In this document: positions 55,000 to 63,585 of the stretch, piece after piece
Layout of the letters: every line of letters begins with the position of its first letter
Position numbering within the stretch: position 1 is the first letter of the stretch
Assembly: GCF_030053425.1 (NCBI RefSeq)
Contig: NZ_JASGBI010000001.1
Coordinates: forward strand, 3,356,001-3,420,000
Direction of reading: 5' to 3'
DNA: 64,000 nucleotides
Source of the DNA: Lysobacter stagni
GTDB lineage: Bacteria > Pseudomonadota > Gammaproteobacteria > Xanthomonadales > Xanthomonadaceae
The notes under the pieces: generated by a model
What the model was told of the DNA's origin: nothing
What the model saw: only the letters and a program-made list of their open reading frames with translations
Database searches by the model: none
Made by a program: the position numbers and the translations under genes

Positions 55000-57900
55000 G
55001 CGCTCACCTTCATGTACTTCCCGGGCTGCTCCGGATTGGGCACGAACCACGCCGGCGTGCCGTCGGGTTCGCGGCCCAGCCGCGCGCCCGGAACGACCGG
55101 CCTGGCAGCGTCCATCACCGTCTTCGGCGTGGCCGCGCGGCGCGGCAGGAGTTCCATGTCCTGCAACTCGGCCACGGACTCCTTGAAGGCCGTGGCGATG
55201 CGTGCGATGTCCTCGTCGCTGTGCGCGGTGGTGAGGAAGCACGGGAAGTTGTCGAGGATGTGGATGCCACGCACGCGCATGGCCGCGAACAGCAGGTCCT
55301 GCAACGGGTGGTTCTCGGGCCAGTGCGTCTTCCACGCCGAGGCGTACTGTTTCACCGACACCGGCGCACCGACATCGGCGCAGTAGGCGTTGATGTCCGC
55401 GGCCAACGCTTCGGCCTTCGCGTTGAGGCGCTTCTGCAATTCGCCGCCGTCCTGCTTGAAGTGCTGCAGCACGGCCTTGGCCGCGACCAGCGCCAGCGGG
55501 TGCCGCACGAACGTGCCGGCGAAATAGGTCACGCCCACCGTCGGCACCGAATCGTCGCCGTACTGCCAGTGGCCGCCGTCCAGCGCGTCCATGTACTCGC
55601 GCTTGCCGGCGATCACGCCGATGGGGAAACCGCCACCGACGACCTTGCCGTACGTCGCCAGGTCGGCCTTGATGCCGAAGATCGCCTGCACGCCGCCCGG
55701 GTTGGATCGGAAGCCGGTGACCACTTCGTCGAAGATCAGCAGCGCGCCGTTGTCCTGCGTCACCTGGCGCAGCTCCTTGAGGAACTCCACCGGACGGAAG
55801 TCCAGACGACGGCTCTGCACCGGCTCGACGATGACCGCGGCGATCTCCTTCGCACGCGACTTGATGATCTCCATCGCTTCCGGCGTGCCGTAGTCGAGCA
55901 CCAGCACGTTCTCGGCGGTGTTGCGCAGGATGCCCGGCGCGGCGGGCACCGCGCGCAGCGATTTGGTTCCGCGCACGATCACTTCATCGACGATGCCGTG
56001 GTAGGACCCGGTGAACAGCACCACCGTGCTGCGCGCGGTCACGGTGCGCGCCACGCGCAGGGCGCCCAGCACGGCTTCGGAGCCGGTGTTGCACAGCGCG
56101 GCGCGGTCGTGACCGGTGAGCTCGCACACCAGCTCCGCCACTTCGCCGGCCAGCGGATGCTGCGGACCGATCTCGTAGCCCTTGTCGAGCTGCTCGCGAA
56201 CCGCATCGAGCACGAAGTCCGGCTGCCAGCCGAACAGGCTCATGCCGAAACCGTTGAGCGCATCGATGTACTCGTTGCCGTCGATGTCGAACACGCGCGA
56301 GCCCTTCGACCGCTCCACCACGATCTGGTAGACGATCTCCTTGGTCAGCGGACGGAACCCGTTGACCACGCGCGGGTCGGCCAGCCGGTCGCGGTTGGCC
56401 TGCGTGTATTCCTTCGACTTGCGGGTGCGCGCGATGTAGCGGTCGAGGAAGGCGCCCAGCTTCTTCTGCTGCTGCGGGCTCAGGTCCAGGTCGTTGTTGT
56501 TGTCGATCCGGGCGATGGCGCCGAACGCCTTCTTGACGTCGTACTTCTGCTGCACGGCGCCGGTGTCTTCCTCGCCGTCGGCCTTCGGTGCCGTCGGCTT
56601 CGGCACGGGTGCGGGCGCGGGCGCCGCTGCCACCGGCTGCGGAGCCGGCGCGGGTGCGGCGGCAAGGGCCGCCGGTACGGTGGCCACGGCAACGCCACCG
56701 GACAACAGCGCCAGCTGCTGTGCCATCAGTTGCATCTGCTGCGCGATGACCTGGCGCGTGAAGTCGTTGCCGGCATCGAGCGCGGGCATCGCCATGGGCG
56801 CGGCGATGGTCTGCATGACGGGCGCCGGCGCCGCCGCGACCGGCGCGGCAACCGGGACGGGTGCGGGTTCGGCCTCGGCGGGCATCGTCTCGTCCAGCAT
56901 GCCGGCCAGACGGTCCAGGCTGGCGCAGTCGCCCATGAGCTGGCGGAAGTTCACCGGCACTTCGAAGGTCTTCTGCAGCTGCACGGCAACCTGGGTCAGC
57001 ATCAGGCTGTCCAGGCCGAGTTCGATGAAGTTCGTGTCGACGTCGGCGTCGGCCATGTCGAAACCGGCGACGTTCTCGAACAGGCCGCGCAGTTGCCCGA
57101 TCAGGCGCTCGCGACGGCCGGTGGCGGCCGCGGGGGCGGCGGACGGGGCGGCGACGGGCGTGGACTGCGGCATGACGGTCTCCAGTACGGTCGGGGTTCG
57201 TGCGGTGGCCGCGACGGCCGGATGCGGGATGACGTTGGACGCGGCCGCAGGGACGGCCTCCACCCAATAACGTTGTCGCTCGAACGGATAGGTCGGCAGC
57301 CGCAGGCGATGGCGGATCGCACGGCGGTCGAAGCCGGCCGGATCGATCGCCACGCCGCTGCTCCACAGCCGGCCGGCGGCGGCGAGCACGTCGCGGCGCT
57401 CGCTGTCGGGCTGGTCGGCCAGCGAGGCGACGGTGGCGATGCGCTGCTTCTGCACCGCCGGCTGCTGGCGCGCCAGCGCCGTCAGCGTGCCGCGCGGACC
57501 GACTTCCAGCAGCACGCGCGCGGGATCGTCGAGCAGCGTCTGCAAGGCCGGCGAGAAGCGCACCGCTTGGCGCAGGTGCCGCGCCCAGTAATCGGGCGAC
57601 GTCGCGCTGTCGGCATCGAGCCAGGTGCCGGTAACGGTGGAGACGATGCGCTGCGTGGGCGGATTCAGGCGCACGGCGGCAACCGCCGCGCGGAAGGGCT
57701 CCACCACCGGCTCCATCATCGCGGAGTGGAACGCGTGCGAGGTGCGCAGGGCACGGCAGGCGACACCCTCGCCCTCCAGTTGCGCCTGGAACTGCGAGAT
57801 GCGTTCGGACGGCCCGGCCACCACGCAGGCCAGGGGCGAGTTCTCGGCGGCCAGCGACAGGTCGTCGGGAAGGCGCTGGCGCACCGCGTCGGCCGGCAGG

Positions 57901-60900
57901 CGGATCGACAGCATCGCGCCGGCGGGTTGCGCCTGCATCAGCGCGCCGCGACGTGCCACCAGGTGCAGGGCATCGCGCAGTTCGAACACGCCGGCCAGCG
58001 TGGCGGCGACGAATTCGCCGATGCTGTGGCCGATCATCGCCGCGGGCGTCACGCCCAGGCTCATCCACAGACGCGCCAGCGCGTACTCGATGGCGAACGT
58101 CGCCGGCTGCATCACCGAGGTCGGCAGCAGCGCCTGCGCATCGTCGCCGAACATCACCTGGCGCAGATCGAAGCCGAGCGCGTCCTGCAGCAACGCGGCA
58201 CATTCGTCGATCGCATCGCGGAACACGGATTCACGCGCGTACAGGCCCCGGCCCATGCCGGCGTAGGTCGCGCCCTGACCCGGGAACAGGAACACCACCT
58301 CGCCCGCACGCGCCGGACGGCTGCGTGCGGCTTCGGCCAGCGTGTCGGGCAAGCGCAAGGCCGCGACCGCCGAGGCGACGTCGTCCGCCGCCACGGCGAT
58401 GCGGTGCGCGAACGCCTTGCGGCCCACGGCCAGTGTCCAGGCCACATCGGCCAGGTTGGCGTGCGGCTGCGCGTCGAGATGATCGGCCAGCCGGTCGACG
58501 GCGGCGCTCAGCGCGGCGGGCGTGCGCGCCGACAGCACCAGCAACTGTGCGCCATCGGCAGGCGTGGATTCCGGCGCGGGTGGCGCTTCTTCCAGGATCG
58601 CGTGCGCGTTGGTTCCGCCCAGACCGAACGAACTCACGCCCGCGCGACGCGGGTTCACGCCATCGCCCTGCCAGTCGCTCATGTGCGCGTTGACCACGAA
58701 CGGCGACGACGCGAAGTCGATGGTGGGATTGGGCGCGTCGAAGTGGATCGACGCGGGAATGCGCTTCTCGTGCAGCGACAGCGCGGTCTTGATCACGCCC
58801 GCCGCACCGGCGGCCGTCACCAGATGTCCGACATTGCTCTTGAGCGAGCCGATCCGGCAGAAGCCGGTGTCGTGCGTGTGGCGGCGGAATGCGCGCGTCA
58901 GGCCTTCGATCTCGATGGGATCGCCCAGCGGCGTCGCGGTGCCGTGCGCTTCCACGTAGCTGATGCTGCGCGCATCCACGCCGGCGCGGTCGTGCGCCAT
59001 CGCGATCACCGCCGACTGCCCTTCGCTGCTGGGTGCGGTGAAGCTGGCGCGATTGGCGCCGTCGTTGTTCAGTGCGGTGCCGCGGATCACCGCGTAGACA
59101 CGGTTGCCATCGGCGATCGCGTCCGACAGGCGCTTGAGCAGCACCACAGCGGCGCCATCACCGAACACGGTGCCCTTGGCATTGGCGTCGAAGGTGCGCG
59201 TGTGGCCGTCGGGCGACAGCATCGAACCTTCCTGGTACAGATAACCGCTGCGCGGCGGGCACGTCACGGCGATGCCGCCGGCCAGCGCCATGTCGCACAG
59301 CCCCGACTGCAGGCTCTCGAACGCCTGCGAGATCGCCACCAGCGAGGTCGAGCAGGCGTTGTGCACGCTGACGGCCGGACCGGTGAGGTTGAGCTTGTGG
59401 GCCACGCGCGTGGCGATGTAGTCCTTCTCGTTGCCCAGCATCACCTGCAGCGCGCCGACGCGGTTGACCAGCTCCGGATGCGCGGACGCATGGCGCTGGA
59501 AATACGTGGCGTTGTTCATGCCGGCGAAGATGCCGACACTGGACTCGGCCGCATCGGGAACGTGGCCACCACGCTCCAGGCATTCCCAGCACAGCTCCAG
59601 GAAGATGCGCTGCTGCGGGTCCATCAGCTCCGCCTCGCGCGGGCCGATGCCGAAGAACGCGGCGTCGAACAGCTCCACGCCGTCGATCACGCCGCGCGCG
59701 GCGACGTAGCCCGGATCGTTGCGATCGCTGGCGCCGACGGACGGATCGAGTTCGTCGATGCGGAACTGCGTGATCGAATCGCGCCCTTCGCACAGGTTGT
59801 CCCAGAACGCTTCGACGGTGTCGGCACCGGGGAAGCGGCCGGCCATCGCGACGATGGCGATCGGCTCGCGGGCAATGTCGGCGCGACGCGCCGGCCGCGT
59901 TGCGGCCTTGATCTGCGTGCCGCCTTCCAGTGCCGTCGCCAGCCGTGCCGGCGTGGGGTGCTGGAAGATCATCGGGGCCGCGACGCGCTGACCATCAGCC
60001 GCATTGCCCTGCCCGCCTTCGTGACGGATCTGTTCGGCCAGGCGCACGGCCAGCAGCGAACTGCCGCCGAGCTCGAAGAAGTTGTCGTTGCGGCCGACCC
60101 CTTCCACGTCCAGCAACGCGCCGAAGGCCTCGCACAGGCGCGTTTCCAGTGGCGTGGCGGGCGGCGCGTAATCGCAGGCCAGTTCCGGGCGACGACGGTC
60201 CGGCGCGGGAAGCGCGCGACGGTCGACCTTCCCGTTTGCGGTCAACGGCAGTTCGTCCAGCTGCACGTAACGCGTGGGCACCATGAACGGCGGCAAGGCC
60301 GCGGCCAGGTGCGCGCGCAGCTGGGCGGATCCCGTCTCCTTGCCTGACGCCACGTAGTAGGCGACCAGGCGTTTCTCGCCGGGGAAATCGGCACGTGCCG
60401 CGACGGTGCACGACACCACGGCAGGATGGCGCGCCAGCACCGCTTCGATCTCCGTCAATTCGATGCGGTAACCGCGGATCTTCACCTGCGCGTCGGTGCG
60501 GCCGACGAATTCCAGCAGTCCGTCCGGGCGATGGCGCACGTAGTCGCCGGTGCGGTAAAGCACGTCGCCAGCCTGGAACGGATTGGCGACGAAACGCTCG
60601 GCGTTGAGTTCGGGGCGGTTGAGGTAACCGCGTGCGACACCGACACCGCCCACGCACAACTCGCCGATCACGCCCGCGGGCACCGGCTGCAGGTGGCGAT
60701 TGAGCACGTACCCGCTCGCGTCCTGCATCGGCCGACCGATGGGGATGGACGTGGCGCCGGCTTCCAGATCGCGTGGAATGGCGTAGGACGTGCACATGAT
60801 CGTGCACTCGGTCGGTCCATAGCCGTTGTGCAGGCGCAGCTCCGGCGCAAGCGCCTGCATGCGGCGTATATGGTCCACCGACAGCGCTTCGCCGCCGACG

Positions 60901-62294
60901 ATGACGTCGCGGAAGCCGCAGAACAGCGTCGGATCTTCATCGACAACGGCGTTGAACAGCGCCGCGGCCATGATGCCGGCGTTGGCCGCGTGGCGTTCGA
61001 TCGTGGCCCGCATGCGCGCGGCCGTGGGCGCGGCCTCGTCGTGCACGACGATGGTGCCGCCGTTGAACAGAGTTCCCCAGATTTCCAGCCCGGAGATGTC
61101 GAAGCCCAGCGGCGCCTGGTGCAGCATGCGCGTGCATGTGTCGAGCGTGACGTAATCGATGCCGTGCAACCTGCGCACCAGCGAGCGGTGGCGGATCTCC
61201 ACGCCCTTGGGCACGCCGGTCGATCCCGAGGTGAACAACACATAGGCCAGTGCGTCACCGTCCAACCCGGAAACGGCCTGGACCGGTGCGTCGTCGCCAT
61301 GCACGGCCACACGCACCACGCGCTCCGGCAGCGGGTCGGTGGTGGCTGCGTCGAGCACCACGACGGCGCGCACGCCGGCGTCCTCGATCATGAAGCGCAG
61401 ACGGTCGGCCGGCAGCGACAGGTCCAGCGGCAGGTAAGCACCACCGGCCTTGATGATGCCGAGCATGGCGGTGACCGATTCGAGCGAGCGCGAGAGCGCC
61501 ACGCCGACGATGTCGCCCACGCCCACGCCTGCGGCGCGCAGTCGCGCGGCCAGCGAACCGGCGCTGCGGTCCAGCTGCGAATAGGTCAGCGAGCCTTCGC
61601 CATGCACGACGGCAATGGCCTCGGGCCAGGTAGCGCACGCCTGAGCGAAGCACTCGTGCACGGTGTCGAACGGCGTGCGCGCGGGAGGTGCGACGGACCA
61701 TTCGTCCAGTTGCTGAGCGCGCTCTTCGTGATCCAGCACGTCGGCACTCGCGGCCGGTGCGTTCGGCGCCCTCGCGATGGCGCGCAACACGTTGAGCACG
61801 CAACGCGCCAGCAGGTCGACGGCCGTGGCCGTCAACGGCCACTGGTACGACACGACCAGGCAGGCATCGCCGGCCGGCATCAGGTGCCAGTGCGACGCGG
61901 CCACGACGGCTGCGTCCGTCGATACCGCGGCCCACACGGCGGGCGTCGCCTGTTCGGCAACGACATCTGCCGCCGCCAGCGTCTTCGCGAGCGCGAGCGC
62001 GCCGGCATCGCCCAGGACCACCGGCGCCTGCACGAGTCCTTTTTTCGTCAGCACAGTGGCCGGTACGTCATCGGCGCCGGTCAAACGCGCTTCCACGATC
62101 GACAGCGCGATCGCCAGCACCTGAGCGCCATCGACGTCCAGTGCGGCCAGCCGCGCGGCGACCGGTGCGTCGATGGCGAACGTCGCGCTGCCTGCGCCGT
62201 CGCCGGCGTCCGCGTGCTGCGGCAGGACATCCAGCAGCGGCGAATCGATGGCCGGCAGGGTGCCGGACGTGTCTGTGGTCTGCTTGCCTTCCAC
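54996..62294 (-). CDS. Hybrid NRPS-PKS: A-PCP-KS-AT-ACP-aminotransferase
   Basis: A 2432-residue loading and elongation enzyme. The first about 200 residues look like a degenerate condensation remnant without HHxxxDG. Adenylation follows (about 210-700, FTSGSTGVPKG, GYGPTECT, NGKVDRRALP), then carrier (Ser near 744), ketosynthase (about 808-1230, Cys981 in NACSTSL, EAHGTATP, KSNVGH), acyltransferase (about 1330-1640, GHSIGE, HAFH indicating malonyl), carrier (Ser near 1760), Ala/Pro linkers, and a PLP aminotransferase of the GSA type (about 1925-2390, NTGSEA, Lys near 2213 in YGKVVGGG). No KR or DH is present. The likely act is to load an acid, add C2 and convert the ketone to a beta-amine. 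The GTG start has a GGAGGA site. Confidence 0.93.
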   Translation of the reverse strand: MEGKQTTDTSGTLPAIDSPLLDVLPQHADAGDGAGSATFAIDAPVAARLAALDVDGAQVLAIALSIVEARLTGADDVPATVLTKKGLVQAPVVLGDAGALALAKTLAAADVVAEQATPAVWAAVSTDAAVVAASHWHLMPAGDACLVVSYQWPLTATAVDLLARCVLNVLRAIARAPNAPAASADVLDHEERAQQLDEWSVAPPARTPFDTVHECFAQACATWPEAIAVVHGEGSLTYSQLDRSAGSLAARLRAAGVGVGDIVGVALSRSLESVTAMLGIIKAGGAYLPLDLSLPADRLRFMIEDAGVRAVVVLDAATTDPLPERVVRVAVHGDDAPVQAVSGLDGDALAYVLFTSGSTGVPKGVEIRHRSLVRRLHGIDYVTLDTCTRMLHQAPLGFDISGLEIWGTLFNGGTIVVHDEAAPTAARMRATIERHAANAGIMAAALFNAVVDEDPTLFCGFRDVIVGGEALSVDHIRRMQALAPELRLHNGYGPTECTIMCTSYAIPRDLEAGATSIPIGRPMQDASGYVLNRHLQPVPAGVIGELCVGGVGVARGYLNRPELNAERFVANPFQAGDVLYRTGDYVRHRPDGLLEFVGRTDAQVKIRGYRIELTEIEAVLARHPAVVSCTVAARADFPGEKRLVAYYVASGKETGSAQLRAHLAAALPPFMVPTRYVQLDELPLTANGKVDRRALPAPDRRRPELACDYAPPATPLETRLCEAFGALLDVEGVGRNDNFFELGGSSLLAVRLAEQIRHEGGQGNAADGQRVAAPMIFQHPTPARLATALEGGTQIKAATRPARRADIAREPIAIVAMAGRFPGADTVEAFWDNLCEGRDSITQFRIDELDPSVGASDRNDPGYVAARGVIDGVELFDAAFFGIGPREAELMDPQQRIFLELCWECLERGGHVPDAAESSVGIFAGMNNATYFQRHASAHPELVNRVGALQVMLGNEKDYIATRVAHKLNLTGPAVSVHNACSTSLVAISQAFESLQSGLCDMALAGGIAVTCPPRSGYLYQEGSMLSPDGHTRTFDANAKGTVFGDGAAVVLLKRLSDAIADGNRVYAVIRGTALNNDGANRASFTAPSSEGQSAVIAMAHDRAGVDARSISYVEAHGTATPLGDPIEIEGLTRAFRRHTHDTGFCRIGSLKSNVGHLVTAAGAAGVIKTALSLHEKRIPASIHFDAPNPTIDFASSPFVVNAHMSDWQGDGVNPRRAGVSSFGLGGTNAHAILEEAPPAPESTPADGAQLLVLSARTPAALSAAVDRLADHLDAQPHANLADVAWTLAVGRKAFAHRIAVAADDVASAVAALRLPDTLAEAARSRPARAGEVVFLFPGQGATYAGMGRGLYARESVFRDAIDECAALLQDALGFDLRQVMFGDDAQALLPTSVMQPATFAIEYALARLWMSLGVTPAAMIGHSIGEFVAATLAGVFELRDALHLVARRGALMQAQPAGAMLSIRLPADAVRQRLPDDLSLAAENSPLACVVAGPSERISQFQAQLEGEGVACRALRTSHAFHSAMMEPVVEPFRAAVAAVRLNPPTQRIVSTVTGTWLDADSATSPDYWARHLRQAVRFSPALQTLLDDPARVLLEVGPRGTLTALARQQPAVQKQRIATVASLADQPDSERRDVLAAAGRLWSSGVAIDPAGFDRRAIRHRLRLPTYPFERQRYWVEAVPAAASNVIPHPAVAATARTPTVLETVMPQSTPVAAPSAAPAAATGRRERLIGQLRGLFENVAGFDMADADVDTNFIELGLDSLMLTQVAVQLQKTFEVPVNFRQLMGDCASLDRLAGMLDETMPAEAEPAPVPVAAPVAAAPAPVMQTIAAPMAMPALDAGNDFTRQVIAQQMQLMAQQLALLSGGVAVATVPAALAAAPAPAPQPVAAAPAPAPVPKPTAPKADGEEDTGAVQQKYDVKKAFGAIARIDNNNDLDLSPQQQKKLGAFLDRYIARTRKSKEYTQANRDRLADPRVVNGFRPLTKEIVYQIVVERSKGSRVFDIDGNEYIDALNGFGMSLFGWQPDFVLDAVREQLDKGYEIGPQHPLAGEVAELVCELTGHDRAALCNTGSEAVLGALRVARTVTARSTVVLFTGSYHGIVDEVIVRGTKSLRAVPAAPGILRNTAENVLVLDYGTPEAMEIIKSRAKEIAAVIVEPVQSRRLDFRPVEFLKELRQVTQDNGALLIFDEVVTGFRSNPGGVQAIFGIKADLATYGKVVGGGFPIGVIAGKREYMDALDGGHWQYGDDSVPTVGVTYFAGTFVRHPLALVAAKAVLQHFKQDGGELQKRLNAKAEALAADINAYCADVGAPVSVKQYASAWKTHWPENHPLQDLLFAAMRVRGIHILDNFPCFLTTAHSDEDIARIATAFKESVAELQDMELLPRRAATPKTVMDAARPVVPGARLGREPDGTPAWFVPNPEQPGKYMKVSA

Positions 62295-62734
62295 CGCGTA
62301 TTCCTCCGCTTGCTCCCTAACCGGCCTTTCCTGCGTCCATGCCGTTCGCCGCGATCAGCGTTCGGGCCGTGCGATCGGACGGTCGAACGCAATCGCCTGT
62401 TCGTGCGTCCACGTGGTCCGCGAGGTCATTGCGCGCGGACGGTTCGTGCGGGCGGGAGGACATCACCGCGGTAGGCGGCGCAGGCCGCCTGGACGCGCGT
62501 GGGATCCGGGTGCGCGGGCAGGACGGACAACGCCCGAACCTCGACACCGGATTGGCTGGACACCCACGACATCGCTCACCCCGCATGTACGGCACGGTGG
62601 ATGCACACCAGCATCCGGCCGATCCCTGCCCCTCTCCTCCAGGACAAACGCTTGACGCGTGCGCCAGCGGCCATCGGATGCGACGATGCGCACCGTCGGG
62701 AGTCACGCTAGGATGGGCGCGACAAGGGGGCCTC
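62295..62734. promoter_or_regulatory. Divergent non-coding region between the megasynthase operon and the J-domain gene
   Basis: A 440-base stretch with no credible gene. On the minus strand a strong GGAGGA ribosome site lies 7 bases before the GTG of the hybrid synthase. On the plus strand an AAGGGGG site precedes the J-domain ATG. TTGACG at 62652-62657 could be a -35 element but I see no good -10 at the right distance. It must hold the promoter of a 16.6-kb operon. Confidence 0.4.
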
Positions 62735-63415
62735 ATGAGTCAGGACTTCGCGCTTCTGTACCAGCAGCTCGGCCTGCATCCGGACTGCGGCCTCGAAGAC
62801 CTCAAGCGTGCGTACCGCGTGCGCGTGGCCGAACTCCACCCCGATCGCCACCTCGACCAGTCCAGCGAAGCGCACAGCGCCCTTACCGAACTCACCGCGC
62901 TGTACTCCGGCGCGATCCGCTTCCATCGCATCCACGGCCGACTGCCCGGCTCCACGCCACGTGCTGCATTCGCAGGCAATGGCGCTGCGCCGCGATCGTC
63001 CGTCGATACGCACGCCACCGCGCACACCCAGGCGCGCGGGAACGCCCGGCCCACGAACGAACCGCCGCTGCGTACCGCCAAGTTCGCCACGCTCGGCATC
63101 CTGGTGCTGGTGGTGGTGATGGTGGTGCTGCACTGGTCGGAAACCGATGTGCCCGCCGCCGATGTCCTGCAGACCGGCGCGGTGGCGGAAGCGCCATCCG
63201 ATGCGCCACGCCTCGAGCTGGGCATGGAAGAAGCGTCGGTGATCACCATCCAGGGGCAGCCCGAACGCATCCAGGACGATGTATGGAACTACGGCTCGTC
63301 GTGGATCCGCTTCGAGGACGGGCATGTGGTGGACTGGGCCAGTGCGCCGCCGAACCGGTTGATGACCGTCACTCCGCGCCCCGTGCGCGAGGAAGAGGGC
63401 GTAGAGGAGCCGTAA
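62735..63415 (+). CDS. J-domain protein with membrane anchor
   Basis: A 226-residue protein with an N-terminal J domain (about 3-65, QQLGLHPDCGLEDLKRAYR and the HPD motif in ELHPDRH). A disordered linker (70-115) leads to one transmembrane helix (about 120-138, LGILVLVVVMVVLHW) and a C-terminal domain with ITIQGQPERIQDDVWNYG. It would be inner-membrane-anchored with the J domain in the cytoplasm to recruit DnaK. This J-plus-SmpA/OmlA-like tail form is seen in xanthomonads. A link to the megasynthase is positional only. Confidence 0.85.
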   Translation: MSQDFALLYQQLGLHPDCGLEDLKRAYRVRVAELHPDRHLDQSSEAHSALTELTALYSGAIRFHRIHGRLPGSTPRAAFAGNGAAPRSSVDTHATAHTQARGNARPTNEPPLRTAKFATLGILVLVVVMVVLHWSETDVPAADVLQTGAVAEAPSDAPRLELGMEEASVITIQGQPERIQDDVWNYGSSWIRFEDGHVVDWASAPPNRLMTVTPRPVREEEGVEEP

Positions 63416-63487
63416 CGTTCGGGTTTTGCGCGTGCGAAGCGTGCGGGGTTTCCGGCGGCGCCTCCAGGGGTTTTCCCTCTCCCCTTG

Positions 63488-63511
63488 CCCTCTCCCGCAT
63501 GCGGGAGAGGG
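63488..63511. repeat. Perfect 24-base palindrome CCCTCTCCCGCA/TGCGGGAGAGGG
   Basis: Twelve-base arms meet with no loop, in the spacer after the J-domain gene and before the convergent sugar transferase. The core CTCTCCC/GGGAGAG is shared with the hairpins at 45557-45575 and (with one change) 45666-45688. It may act as a terminator for both genes. Confidence 0.75.
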
Positions 63512-63585
63512 GGAGTGATGGCCGTGCGCGTACCTCTTCCTCGCGGCTGACGCGATGTTCGCGCTACCGCTTCGGCAGCGTTCCC

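Noticed and set aside
55221..60347. Open frame of 1708 codons on the plus strand opposite the hybrid synthase, with others at 60426-62474, 49216-52140 and 52255-55386
   Set aside because: These are shadows of the megasynthase genes: they lie within the true coding sequence on the opposite strand, lack ribosome sites and read as low-complexity Arg/His/Gln/Val.
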